From Anaerolineales bacterium (lineage in GTDB: Bacteria; Chloroflexota; Anaerolineae; Anaerolineales; UBA11579), in the NCBI GenBank assembly GCA_019454165.1, contig CP075367.1, positions 379,971 to 443,970 on the forward strand: DNA of 64,000 nucleotides, given 5' to 3'. The notes under the pieces were generated by a model. That model made no database searches. It had not been told where the DNA came from and saw only the letters and a list, made by a program, of their open reading frames with translations. This document shows positions 6,803 through 18,106 of this stretch, one piece after another (within the stretch, counting starts at the first letter, position 1; each line of letters opens with the position of its first letter). Made by a program: the position numbers and the translations under genes.

Positions 6803-8200
6803 CTAAGCGGCCAGCAGCCGGGCGGCCAACTGCTGGGCCTGGGTGCGGATCTCGGGCATTGCGGTGCTTTCCCACAGCACGCCTTTGAGGGCGGTGCCCA
6901 GCGTGTAGAGGCGCGGGGCAATGGCGCCATCCGGCGCGGCGTGGATGCCCTGGGCCAGATCATCCGCCTGGATGGTTTGGCGGGCGAGCAAGTTTTGCAT
7001 CAGGCGGCTGGGCAGGCGCGCCAGCCGCGTTTCTGAGCCCATGCAGTTAATGACCGCGTCGGCTTGCAGTGTGTGCCCGCCGCTGTGGCTGCGATAGGTC
7101 ACGTTGAACGCAGCGCCGTCGAACTCTATGGCGGTGATGCGGCCTTGCAGGCTGCGCAGCTGGCCGCTGGCGTGCATGGCGTCCAGCGCGGCGGCGCACT
7201 CTTGCGGCATGCGGTGGCGCGACACGTCCCACAGGCGGCGCAAATGGCGCATGAAGCGCCGCTTCTCAGCCGGCGGCAGCTGCTGCCACAGGGTTTGCGT
7301 GCTGGGGCGCAGCGCATCGATGACGGCGCGCCAGTTGCTGCCCTGCTCGGCTGCGGCTTGCAGGTGGCGGCGTATGATGCGTAGCATGGCCGGTAGGGAG
7401 GTAAGGCCGGTTAGTTCTGCCGAAAAGTCTGGATAGCTGTACCCAAGCTGGTGCGCGGCCGGCCACCAGCCGTGGGTGGAGATGGCATAGAGCGGCCCTG
7501 CGTGCTGCTGCCCCTGCAAGCTGAGCAGGGTGTCCACGCCGGTGAGGCCCATACCGATGACCAGGACGCGATCTTGTACGCCGATGCGGCTGGCCAGGTC
7601 TGGCAGCCAGGGATTGTTGAAGTACTTGGGCGCGGCGGCGGCCTGCGGGGTCAGGAAGCCAGGCTGCGGGGGCAGGAAGTTGCCGAAGGCCAGCACGGCC
7701 GCGTCGCTGGTGAGGACGCGGCCGGAGGCCAGGGTGGTTAAAACGGACTCGGGGATTGCTTCGTGCGCAGGCAAGCCTGCGCCTCGCAAAGACGAATCTT
7801 GTGTGGCCACCGCGGCCTGCTCGCCGATCTCAACGTCTATGGCTTCGTCGTGCACCAGCTCGATCTCGATCGAGCCGGATGCGACGGCGGCTTGCAATTG
7901 AGCTTGCAAGTATATGGCGTACAGCTGGCGCGGCACGAAGGCGTCTGGCGCAAAGTCGTGCCCATTCTGCAGCAGCCAGTCGTGGAAATGGCCAGGCTGG
8001 TCCGGGTAGGCGCCCATTTTGTTGGCGGGTACGTTGAGGCGGTGGGCTGGCGTGGTGGTGCCGTAAGCCACACCGCGGCCCATGACGGCGTGCTGCTCGA
8101 CCAGGTAGACGGTAAGCGGCTGGCGAGCCTGGCGGGCCAGCTGCACAGCTAGCAGCGTGCCGCTTGCGCCGGCCCCGATGATGGTGATGGAGTGAGTCAT
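6803..8200 (-). CDS. FAD/NAD(P)-binding protein (COG4529-like)
   Basis: 465-residue flavoprotein with an N-terminal dinucleotide-binding motif GAGASGTLLA at 9-18, RLNVPANKMG near 54-63 (typical of the HCNGP/COG4529 family), and a second GMGLTGVD nucleotide motif near 217-224. It is probably an oxidoreductase or hydroxylase of unknown substrate. Residues about 134-150 are encoded by a palindromic repeat that is read through in frame. The gene ends 3 bp from the convergent VOC-SRPBCC fusion gene. Confidence 0.85.
   Translation of the reverse strand: MTHSITIIGAGASGTLLAVQLARQARQPLTVYLVEQHAVMGRGVAYGTTTPAHRLNVPANKMGAYPDQPGHFHDWLLQNGHDFAPDAFVPRQLYAIYLQAQLQAAVASGSIEIELVHDEAIDVEIGEQAAVATQDSSLRGAGLPAHEAIPESVLTTLASGRVLTSDAAVLAFGNFLPPQPGFLTPQAAAAPKYFNNPWLPDLASRIGVQDRVLVIGMGLTGVDTLLSLQGQQHAGPLYAISTHGWWPAAHQLGYSYPDFSAELTGLTSLPAMLRIIRRHLQAAAEQGSNWRAVIDALRPSTQTLWQQLPPAEKRRFMRHLRRLWDVSRHRMPQECAAALDAMHASGQLRSLQGRITAIEFDGAAFNVTYRSHSGGHTLQADAVINCMGSETRLARLPSRLMQNLLARQTIQADDLAQGIHAAPDGAIAPRLYTLGTALKGVLWESTAMPEIRTQAQQLAARLLAA
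7753..7798. repeat. Palindromic repeat element inside a coding sequence
   Basis: A perfect 8-bp stem (7765-7772 with 7775-7782, AA loop) is nested inside outer half-sites GATTGCTTCGT and ACGAATC. Its layout resembles short interspersed palindromes with GATTGCTTCGT...CGCAATGACG ends that I know from intergenic regions of many bacterial genomes. Here it is inside the flavoprotein gene, in frame. Confidence 0.65.
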
Positions 8201-8215
8201 AGCGCTTTAAACAAA

Positions 8216-8244
8216 ACAAGAGATAGTTACTATCTCTTGTTTTT
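8216..8244 (-). terminator. Intrinsic terminator of clpC
   Basis: A perfect 11-bp stem (8216-8226 with 8230-8240) around TTA. On the minus strand it is followed by TTTTGTTT. It separates clpC from the flavoprotein gene on the same strand. Confidence 0.88.
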
Positions 8245-8264
8245 GATTGGTCTAAGTGTACTGG

Positions 8265-10802
<2,538 letters not shown>

Positions 10803-10915
10803 GATAATCTTCCTTTGATTGCGGCGAAGTGCAGCAACTTTGGGGATTCTACCAAATTCGATTTTATAAAGTGAAGCGGCGAGATTAATGTTGATACGGT
10901 GTTAACAGAGTGGCA

Positions 10916-10951
10916 AAAATAAAGAGCACGCCAAAGCGTGCTCTTTATTTT
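10916..10951 (-). terminator. Intrinsic terminator
   Basis: A perfect 16-bp stem (10916-10931 with 10936-10951) with a 4-nt loop and an AT-rich base. It lies just past the stop of the minus-strand sensor-like gene. Confidence 0.9.
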
Positions 10952-10965
10952 GTGTGCGTACTGAG

Positions 10966-12471
10966 CTATTTGCTCTTCTGGCCCAGGGCATAGATCGGCT
11001 CGCCCAGCTTGGCGCCAAAGCTCGTCAGGGTTTTGACATCGCCGCCGGTGAAGCCGCGGCCCTGCTTGCGCTTGCCCAGGCGCAGCACGCCGATCAGCTC
11101 CGGCCCTTTGCGGCGGGCCAGGTAGATGGGCGTGGTGAGCACGAAAGGCACCGCCTCGTCGCTGAGGATGCCTTTTTTGTGGGCCAACAGGTCTTGCTCG
11201 GCCGGGCTGGCTTGGTAGGCGGGCAGGTCTGCCGGCAAGACGCCGCGGGCGGCCACGGCTACGTATTCGCCGGCGCTGCGGCGCAGATAGATGGCTGATT
11301 GCTCGTGCCCGTAGATGGCTTCGAGATGCTCCAGGGTCGAATCCAGGATGCGCGGCAGGCTGAGCCAGTTCCATAGATTGGCATTGAGCTCTACCAGACC
11401 CTGCGAGAGGTCAACGTTCTCGGGAAATAGGCGGCGGTTGATGGCGCCTTCTACGCGGGTGCGGATGGGGGTGAAGAGGCTGGCAACCACAATGGCGGCC
11501 ACGGCAGCGGCGGCCTGCTGCATCTCTTCGCCGAAGGCGGCCTTGGCGATCTGCGAGAGCACCGCGGCCGTGCCGGCGAAGAGGGCCGCCAGCAAAGTGG
11601 TGAGGACACCATAGACCAGCGAGCGGTTGATGACGACGTCAACATCCCAGAGGCGATAGCGCAAGATGGCGATGCCGATGGAGAGCGGGATGGCGAATAC
11701 GCTCAGGATAAAAATTGTTTCCCCCACCGAGCTGTCTATGTAGCCTTCAACCACAAATCCAATTGCATAGTTGAGCACAAAAATAGCACAGGCAATAAAA
11801 AGCCAGCGCATTTGGGCGCGTTCGACGGCCTCAGATCTGCGGTAGCGCGCGAACACTGACACCAGAGAGGTTAGCGCGCCAGCCACCAGAAAGAATGTCA
11901 TCATTACCAGAAGCACGCCGACTACTTCTTCGGACAGGAAGCCGATTGGATTGGCAAACAACTGCTCGCCATCGCCAACTTCCATGATGGGCGTGAAGGT
12001 GGCCAGAAAAAGAAACAACGCAAAAGCGAAAAAAGTCAGGCTGACGCCCCAGCGCCAGCCTCGGGTGAGTAGCTTGCCGGTGGGGAACAAAAAGAAGATG
12101 AGCAGGATGGGGCCAATAAGCAGCCACCATGACCAGGTGTTGAACCATACATAAACAAGCAAGCCTGTATCAAGCGTTGTGGCTTGCTGAAGGCGCGGTT
12201 CCATGAACTGGCTTAGGACCGTGGCGACCGTGATCATGATCGGCGTGACCATGAGTAGCCAGCCGATCAGGTGGCGACGTTCGCGACTGATGATCAGCGC
12301 GCCGACTATGGCAAAAGTGAGCGCGGCGGTTCTCCACAGGAATTCAAAATACACTCGGTCGGGATAGAGCTCGCGTTGCAAATACAGCAGTGAATAGTTG
12401 AGCACGGCCATGAGCACAACCAGCACCCAGACCGCCACCGGCCAGCGAGACTTCTTCTGCTTTTTGTCCAT
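10966..12471 (-). CDS. Multi-TM sensor-like protein with C-terminal GAF-like domain, no kinase
   Basis: 501 residues. The N-terminal 320 or so hold about nine or ten membrane segments. The stretch YRLWDVDVVINRSLVYGVLT is a signature I associate with the membrane part of ComP-like histidine kinases. The last 150 residues look like a GAF domain. No HisKA, HATPase or GGDEF domain follows. The predicted terminator of the upstream S1 gene sits directly before this gene; I start at ATG 12471 because GGAGCGG precedes it, whereas upstream Mets at 12489 and 12483 overlap the terminator T-run. Confidence 0.7.
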   Translation of the reverse strand: MDKKQKKSRWPVAVWVLVVLMAVLNYSLLYLQRELYPDRVYFEFLWRTAALTFAIVGALIISRERRHLIGWLLMVTPIMITVATVLSQFMEPRLQQATTLDTGLLVYVWFNTWSWWLLIGPILLIFFLFPTGKLLTRGWRWGVSLTFFAFALFLFLATFTPIMEVGDGEQLFANPIGFLSEEVVGVLLVMMTFFLVAGALTSLVSVFARYRRSEAVERAQMRWLFIACAIFVLNYAIGFVVEGYIDSSVGETIFILSVFAIPLSIGIAILRYRLWDVDVVINRSLVYGVLTTLLAALFAGTAAVLSQIAKAAFGEEMQQAAAAVAAIVVASLFTPIRTRVEGAINRRLFPENVDLSQGLVELNANLWNWLSLPRILDSTLEHLEAIYGHEQSAIYLRRSAGEYVAVAARGVLPADLPAYQASPAEQDLLAHKKGILSDEAVPFVLTTPIYLARRKGPELIGVLRLGKRKQGRGFTGGDVKTLTSFGAKLGEPIYALGQKSK

Positions 12472-12489
12472 GTTCCGCTCCATGTTCAA

Positions 12490-12518
12490 AAAAAGAGCGT
12501 GTGCAACACGCTCTTTTT
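12490..12518 (-). terminator. Intrinsic terminator of the S1 gene
   Basis: A 13-bp stem (12490-12502 with 12506-12518) with a 3-nt loop and a run of T on the minus strand. It lies between the S1 gene and the sensor-like gene. Confidence 0.9.
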
Positions 12519-12535
12519 GTTACTGAGGGAGAAGC

Positions 12536-13744
12536 TTAGTTCTCGTCGCCCTGGTCCATCTCGGCCATGGCGGCGGCGTAGTCCAGATCGCTGAACTGAG
12601 CGGAGTCGACCTTGCTCAGCGAGAGGCCGATGCGACGCTTGTCAGGCTCGATCTTGATAATGCGCACCACCAGCTTGTCGCCCTCGTGGACGGCTTCCTT
12701 GGGATGCTCCACGTGGCCTTCGCCCAGCTCGGAGATGTGGATCAGGCCTTCGACGTGCTCATCCAGGCGGGCGAACGCGCCGAACTTGACGAGGCGGGTC
12801 ACGGTGCCTTCGACCAGCTGGCCGACGTGATATTTGGTGATCTGATCTTCCCAGGGATCGCGCTGCAGCTGGCGCATGGAGAGGCCGATGCGCTTGCGGT
12901 CCTGGTCAATGCTGATGACCTTGACCTCAACCTCATCGCCCACCTTGAGCAGCTTGCTGGGGTGATCTACGCGCTCCCAGGAGAGCTCGGAGAGGTGCAC
13001 CAGGCCGTCTGCGCCGTTGATGTTGACGAAGGCGCCAAAGTCAGCCAGGCTGGTGACGTGACCCTTGCGGGTCTCGCCGATGGCGATCTCGCCCAGCAGG
13101 CGCTCTTTCATGGCCTCGCGGGTTTCCTGGTTGGCGGCGCGCTCGCTCATGATGAGGCGGCGGCGCTCGCGGTCAACTTCGATCACGCGGGCGCTGAGCG
13201 GCTCACCCTTCATTTCTTCCCAGCGCAGCTCGGGCGTGTCGCCCTTGTAGCGTAGGCGGCGGGCCTGGCTAATCTGCGAAGCGGGGACGAAGCCGCGCAG
13301 GCGGCCGACGCGGACGATCAGGCCGCCTTTGTTGAAGCCGTCAACAACGCCAGTGTAAGTTTCTTTGGACTTCATCAACTCTTCGGCATTGCTCCAGTCA
13401 TCATCTTCTTTGGAGCGCGTGTAGGAGAGTTGCATCATGCCGCCAGTGCTTTCAGGGCTGACTACATAGACCTGAATTTCCTGGCCGACCTTAATTTGCT
13501 CTCGTTCCTCCGCGGTCATGGCTTCAACTTCGCGGGAGGAGATAATGCCTTCGGACTTGGCGCCGATGCTCACCAGAATCTCGTTGTTGGCTGTGCTTGC
13601 CACGATACCCGTGCGCATCTCGCCGGGGCGGGGCATGTCCAGGTTCAATTCGCTCTGGTTGAGCAGTTCTTCCATGGTCAAGCCGGTGGACTGCGCCTGA
13701 GCGCCGGCTTGCTCCCCCGAATGGGAGAGTTCGTTTTGATTCAT
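12536..13744 (-). CDS. rpsA: S1-domain RNA-binding protein (30S ribosomal protein S1-like)
   Basis: 402 residues with four S1 (OB-fold) RNA-binding domains at about 39-110, 127-200, 223-290 and 308-377. The third and fourth are the most canonical (KGHVTSLADFGAFV, EGTVTRLVKFGAFA). It binds mRNA at the 30S subunit; four-domain versions are usual outside Proteobacteria, which have six. The C-terminus is acidic. A TATAAT box on the minus strand (13785-13780) lies about 35 nt before the ATG. Confidence 0.92.
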   Translation of the reverse strand: MNQNELSHSGEQAGAQAQSTGLTMEELLNQSELNLDMPRPGEMRTGIVASTANNEILVSIGAKSEGIISSREVEAMTAEEREQIKVGQEIQVYVVSPESTGGMMQLSYTRSKEDDDWSNAEELMKSKETYTGVVDGFNKGGLIVRVGRLRGFVPASQISQARRLRYKGDTPELRWEEMKGEPLSARVIEVDRERRRLIMSERAANQETREAMKERLLGEIAIGETRKGHVTSLADFGAFVNINGADGLVHLSELSWERVDHPSKLLKVGDEVEVKVISIDQDRKRIGLSMRQLQRDPWEDQITKYHVGQLVEGTVTRLVKFGAFARLDEHVEGLIHISELGEGHVEHPKEAVHEGDKLVVRIIKIEPDKRRIGLSLSKVDSAQFSDLDYAAAMAEMDQGDEN

Positions 13745-13812
13745 AAGGTGTGGTTACTCCAGAATATTAAGTTAGCCTCATTATAACGCCAAAAATCGGC
13801 GCTTTCATTAGT

Positions 13813-13834
13813 GCTGGGCTGCGGCTGGGCTGCG
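13813..13834. repeat. Tandem 11-bp duplication
   Basis: GCTGGGCTGCG occurs twice in direct succession in the divergent intergenic region between the S1 gene and the chelatase gene. It has no obvious regulatory meaning. Confidence 0.6.
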
Positions 13835-13919
13835 GCAGCGCACCGCGGCAGCGTACCTTACCGCTGTGATAGACTATCCGCCCAGTACAGCAAGCCCAGT
13901 ACAAGAATAAGGAAACTAC

Positions 13920-15032
13920 ATGCCCCGCGCCGCATTCCCCTTTACAGCCATCGTTGGACAAGAGCGCATGAAGCGTGCGCTGATCCTGAACGCCGTTGAC
14001 CAGCGCATCGGCGGGGTGCTGATCCGCGGCGAGCGCGGCACGGCCAAATCGACCGCCTCGCGCGCCATGGCGGCCCTGCTGCCTGAGATCGACGTTTTCG
14101 CCGAATCTCCGTTCAACGATGACCCGAATGCGCCTGAAACCTGGTCAGACTGGGCGCGTGAGCGCAAAGCGGCCGGGCAGGAGCTGAAGGTGGCCAAGCG
14201 CAAGGTGGGCTTTGTGGACCTGCCGGTCAGCGCCACCGAAGACCGCGTGGTGGGCACCCTGGATATCGAGAAGGCCATCCAGAAGGGCGAGCGCCACTTT
14301 GAGCCGGGCGTGCTGGCCGCCGCCAACCGCGGCCTGCTGTACATTGACGAAGTCAATTTGCTGGACGACCATGTGGTGGACCTGCTGCTCGACTCGGCCG
14401 CCATGGGCGTCAACATTGTCGAGCGCGAGGGCATTTCCTTCTCGCACCCGGCCCGCTTCATTCTTATCGGCACCATGAACCCAGAGGAAGGCGACCTGCG
14501 CCCGCAGCTGCTGGACCGCTTCGCCTTCTCGGTGGATATTGGCAGTATCCGGGATGCGCGCCAGCGTGTGCAGATCATGGAGCGCAATCTCAAGTTCGAG
14601 CTCGACCCGGAAGCCTTCTACAAGGAATGGGCGCCCAAAGAGCAGGAGCTGGCTGCGCAGATCCTGGCCGCCCGCCAACTGGTGGACTCGGTCGCCTACA
14701 CCTCGCGCGATCTTGTATCCATCGCGTCCCTGACAGCATCGCTGCAGGTGGACGGCCACCGCGCCGACCTGGTGATCCTCAAGGGAGCCCGCGCCCAAGC
14801 GGCGTTCGACGCCCGCAAGGCCGTGAACGACCTGGATATTGCCATCGCCGCCGAACTGGCGCTGCCACACCGCATCAAGCACGGGCCTTTCCATCAGTCT
14901 GAGATCACCGTGACCGAACTGCAAGAGAAGATCAACGAAATGAAGCAGTCCGGTGAGGCCGATGGGGATGCGGATGCTGAAGAGAGCCAGGACGACAGCA
15001 ACCATAAAGACCCCGTAAAAAAAAAGATCTAG
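13920..15032 (+). CDS. ChlI-like AAA+ ATPase of Mg/Co chelatase (0-frame part of a chlID gene)
   Basis: 370 residues. It has a Walker A GERGTAKST at about 38-46, Walker B LLYIDEVNLL near 139-148, and the ChlI-type insertions FVDLPVSATEDRVVG. This is the small-subunit AAA+ domain that powers insertion of Mg2+ or Co2+ into a tetrapyrrole. The frame ends with KKKI and TAG just after an A9 run. An acidic linker (DGDADAEESQDD) before the stop resembles the linker joining ChlI-like and VWA domains in ChlD. AAGGAA precedes the ATG. No large (ChlH/CobN) subunit gene is in the window. Confidence 0.9.
   Translation: MPRAAFPFTAIVGQERMKRALILNAVDQRIGGVLIRGERGTAKSTASRAMAALLPEIDVFAESPFNDDPNAPETWSDWARERKAAGQELKVAKRKVGFVDLPVSATEDRVVGTLDIEKAIQKGERHFEPGVLAAANRGLLYIDEVNLLDDHVVDLLLDSAAMGVNIVEREGISFSHPARFILIGTMNPEEGDLRPQLLDRFAFSVDIGSIRDARQRVQIMERNLKFELDPEAFYKEWAPKEQELAAQILAARQLVDSVAYTSRDLVSIASLTASLQVDGHRADLVILKGARAQAAFDARKAVNDLDIAIAAELALPHRIKHGPFHQSEITVTELQEKINEMKQSGEADGDADAEESQDDSNHKDPVKKKI
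15017..15032 (+). other. Candidate -1 frameshift site (A9 run)
   Basis: Nine consecutive A residues (15017-15025) followed by G create the slippery sequence A AAA AAG in the 0 frame, the same heptamer used in E. coli dnaX. The 0-frame TAG follows one codon later (15030-15032). Slipping back one base continues into the VWA frame, which is open to 15982. AGGA around 14990 is rather far upstream to act as a stimulatory Shine-Dalgarno. Confidence 0.7.
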
Positions 15033-15982
15033 ATAATACTGAGATCAGCCAGGCCGAGCCGCAGAACCAAACCGCCGAGCCCGGCCCGCAGGATATTTTC
15101 AACGCCGGCGACGCGCGCTGGTGGGATGGGGGCCAGAAGGTAAACCCTACACAGGAAACTTTCGCGCCGCAGAAGCTATCTAACCCACTCGACAAGATCA
15201 CCCGCCGCCGCAGCGGCCGCCGCTCCCGCACGCGTACCGAGCGCAAGCGCGGCCGCTATATCCAGGCCCGCCCGGCCGGCGATGACCTGAGCGACATCGC
15301 CTTCGACGCTACGATCCGCGCCGCGGCCCCCTATCAGAAGACACGCACCGAACAACGCAAGCACATGGCCTTCGCCATCCAGCGCCAGGACCTGCAGCGC
15401 AAGGTGCGCGTCAAGCGCACCGCCAACCTGGTGCTGTTCGTCGTGGACGCGTCGTGGTCTATGGCGGTGGCTGAGCGTATGGCCGCCACCAAAGGCGCGA
15501 TCCTCTCGCTGCTGACGGATGCGTACCAGCGGCGTGACCGCGTTGGATTGGTAGTGTTTCAGAAGGACCGCGCGAACCTGGTGCTGCCCCCCACCAATTC
15601 GGTGCAACTGGCCCAGCGCGCCCTGGCGGATATCCCCGTGGGCGGCAAGACGCCGCTCTCGGCCGGTTTGTTCATGGCGCACGAGGTGATCACGCGCGAG
15701 AAGCGCCTGCACCCGGATGTGCTGCCGCTGATGATCCTGCTGACGGATGGCGCCGGCAATGTGGCCCTAGGGGACGGCGCGCCGCAGCCTGAGGCGCACC
15801 GCTTGGCGGACCAGATCGCCGAAGAGGATATTCGCAGTGTGGTGGTGAATATGGAGCACACCGCCTTTGACCAGGGGCTGGCGGATGCGTTGGCCGAGCA
15901 CCTAAAGGCGCCGTGCTATACGCTGAGCGAGCTGCGAGCCGAGAACCTGTACCAAGCCGTCAAGGCCGAGCTTAATTCCTAA
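15020..15982 (+). CDS. ChlD-like VWA domain of Mg/Co chelatase (-1 frame extension)
   Basis: About 320 codons, open in the -1 frame from the A9 run. An acidic/Pro-rich linker and an Arg-rich segment (ITRRRSGRRSRTRTERKRG) lead into FDATIRAAAPYQKTR and a von Willebrand A domain with the MIDAS motif DASWS and LLTDGAGN. These are ChlD/BchD features. The Met at 15365 falls inside this conserved region and lacks an RBS, so it is not a real start. Joined to the ChlI part by a -1 shift, the product would be about 687 residues, a normal length for single-gene chelatase medium subunits. Its stop overlaps the convergent antiporter gene by 4 bp. Confidence 0.82.
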   Translation, partial: KKDLDNTEISQAEPQNQTAEPGPQDIFNAGDARWWDGGQKVNPTQETFAPQKLSNPLDKITRRRSGRRSRTRTERKRGRYIQARPAGDDLSDIAFDATIRAAAPYQKTRTEQRKHMAFAIQRQDLQRKVRVKRTANLVLFVVDASWSMAVAERMAATKGAILSLLTDAYQRRDRVGLVVFQKDRANLVLPPTNSVQLAQRALADIPVGGKTPLSAGLFMAHEVITREKRLHPDVLPLMILLTDGAGNVALGDGAPQPEAHRLADQIAEEDIRSVVVNMEHTAFDQGLADALAEHLKAPCYTLSELRAENLYQAVKAELNS

Positions 15983-17982
15983 CTATCTGCATCGCCGCCG
16001 CGCATGTAGGCCTCCACGGCAAAGATCTGCGTGGAATCCCCGATGATGCCAACCCGGTCGCCTGCCTGGAACTTGGTGGACGACTTGGGATTGGCGTTGA
16101 GCTTCTGCTCGCGCACCAGGGCCACCACGGAGGCGCCGGTCTTGCCGCGCAGGTCAGACTGGGCCAGGGTTTTGCCCACCAGGGGCGAATCCTGCGGCAC
16201 TTCGATCCAGGTGATCTCGATCTCGCCGATGGCCCGCAGAATGTTGCGCACCAGCGGCTGGGCCGTGCTGTATTCGTTCATGGCTTCGTAGCGCTTGATG
16301 CGCACTTGCTCGGCGTACTCATCCACCTCGCGGCGCGGCAGGCCCAGCTCCAGCAGCGTGTGGCGCACCATCTCCAGCCCGCCTTCGAGTTCCGGATGCA
16401 CGACGAAGCTGGCGCCCAGCTCGGTGAGGCGTTGGATGCCCTCTTCGGTGGCGGCGCGGGCGATGATGGGCAGCTTGGGGTTGATCTCGTGGGCGGCGTT
16501 CACGATCATTTCGGCGGCGGCTTCCTCGGGCACCGAGACCACCAGGGCCTTGGCGTGTTCGAGGTAGGCATGGGTCAGCACCTCTGAGTTGGCGGCATCG
16601 CCGTATAGGACAGGCACGTCTTCGCGGTTGAGCATCTCGACCCGCTCGACATCGGCTTCGATCACCTTGACGGGAATATCCATGGAGCGCAGCACGGAGA
16701 GCAGGTGGCCGCCGACGCGGCCGTAGCCCACCAGCACCACGGGCTGCTCGCCGGCCTTGTCTTCGGTGGCTTCCGGCGCGGTGTGGCGGTTGAGCCGTCG
16801 CCACAGCCACGGGATGCTTTTGAAGAGCTGCTCCGCTTTGGGAATGAGGCGGAACATCCACGGGTTGACGGTGATCGAAAGCAGGGCCGCGGCCAGGATA
16901 AGCGAATATTGATTGCGGTTCAGGAGCCCGAGCATGAGGCCAGCCTGGCCGACGATGAAGGTGAACTCACCGATCTGGCTGAGACCGGCAGCCACCACCA
17001 TGAAGGTTTTGGCCTGCCCGCGGATAAAGAAACCGATGAGCAAGTTAATAAGCATCTTGCCCACCACCACCACCAGGGTCAGCACAAGCACCTGCCCCAG
17101 ATGCTGCACGAGGAAGATGGGATTGACCAGCATGCCCACGGAGACGAAGAACAATACGGCGAAGGCTTCGCGGAAGGGCAGCACATCCGCGCCCACCTGG
17201 TGGCTGAGCGGCGATTCGCTGACGATGGCGCCGGCTACGAAGGCGCCCAGCGCCAGCGAGACTGAGAAGATCTCCGACGCGCCCAGGGCGGTCGCCAGCG
17301 TGATGACGAGGATGGCGAGGATGAACAACTCGCGCGAGCGGGTGTGGGCGATGCGGTCGAGCAGCCAGGGGATGAAGCGCTTGCCGACCAGGAACATGAT
17401 GACGATGAATGCGCCGGCCTTGACCAGCGTGAGCCCCAGCGTGCTGAGGGCAAAGGCGCCGCTTTGCGGCGCCAGGGCGGGCATGAGGATGAGAATCAGC
17501 ACGGTGGCCAGATCCTCAAGCACCAGCCAGCCCACGGCCACGCGGCCGTGGGGCGTATTGAGCAGGTTGTTGTCCATCAGCCCGCGCAGCAGCACCACCG
17601 TGCTGGCGATCGAAATGCCCAGGCCCATGGTGATGCCGGCTGCGGCCGACCAGCCCCACACCTGGCTGAGCGCATAGCCAGCCAGGGTGCCGAGCGTCAT
17701 TTGCAGAATGGCGCCGGGCACGGCGATGCTGCGCACCTTCCACAAGTCAGTGAACGAGAAGTGCAAACCCACGCCGAACATCAGGAAGATGACGCCCAGC
17801 TCGGCCAACTGGCTGATCGTGTCGGTATCGCCCACGAAGCCGGGCGTGAACGGCCCAATCGCAATGCCCGCCAGCAAATAGCCCACAATGGCGGGCAGTT
17901 TGACACGGCGGGCAAGAAGGCCGCCGATGAAGGCGGCGGCAAGCGCGATCGAGATGTTGATGAGCAGCGGTAGATCGTGCAT
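15979..17982 (-). CDS. Kef-type cation:proton antiporter with RCK domains
   Basis: 667 residues. The N-terminal 390 or so form a CPA2 antiporter domain with about twelve membrane helices. A TrkA-N/RCK domain (VVLVGYGRVGGHLLSVL, a Rossmann NAD-binding motif, about 416-432) and a C-terminal TrkA-C domain (PLVGKTLAQSDLRGKTGASVVALVRE) follow. It probably exchanges K+ or Na+ for H+ under control of a bound nucleotide. The architecture matches YbaL/KefB-like proteins. Confidence 0.93.
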   Translation of the reverse strand: MHDLPLLINISIALAAAFIGGLLARRVKLPAIVGYLLAGIAIGPFTPGFVGDTDTISQLAELGVIFLMFGVGLHFSFTDLWKVRSIAVPGAILQMTLGTLAGYALSQVWGWSAAAGITMGLGISIASTVVLLRGLMDNNLLNTPHGRVAVGWLVLEDLATVLILILMPALAPQSGAFALSTLGLTLVKAGAFIVIMFLVGKRFIPWLLDRIAHTRSRELFILAILVITLATALGASEIFSVSLALGAFVAGAIVSESPLSHQVGADVLPFREAFAVLFFVSVGMLVNPIFLVQHLGQVLVLTLVVVVGKMLINLLIGFFIRGQAKTFMVVAAGLSQIGEFTFIVGQAGLMLGLLNRNQYSLILAAALLSITVNPWMFRLIPKAEQLFKSIPWLWRRLNRHTAPEATEDKAGEQPVVLVGYGRVGGHLLSVLRSMDIPVKVIEADVERVEMLNREDVPVLYGDAANSEVLTHAYLEHAKALVVSVPEEAAAEMIVNAAHEINPKLPIIARAATEEGIQRLTELGASFVVHPELEGGLEMVRHTLLELGLPRREVDEYAEQVRIKRYEAMNEYSTAQPLVRNILRAIGEIEITWIEVPQDSPLVGKTLAQSDLRGKTGASVVALVREQKLNANPKSSTKFQAGDRVGIIGDSTQIFAVEAYMRGGDADS

Positions 17983-18106
17983 CTATTCTTCCTGTTCGCA
18001 CCTGGGTACCGTAGTGGCCTACGATAAGCGGTAATGTGTGGTGTTTTTACATGCTCTTGCGTATTTAAATGTATCAGAGAACTGAAAGCGTAGTCTAATT
18101 TAGCGT

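Noticed and set aside
15365-15982. Independent VWA gene starting at ATG 15365
   Set aside because: Conserved ChlD sequence (FDATIRAAAPYQKTR) continues upstream of this Met in the same frame to the A9 run, and there is no RBS.
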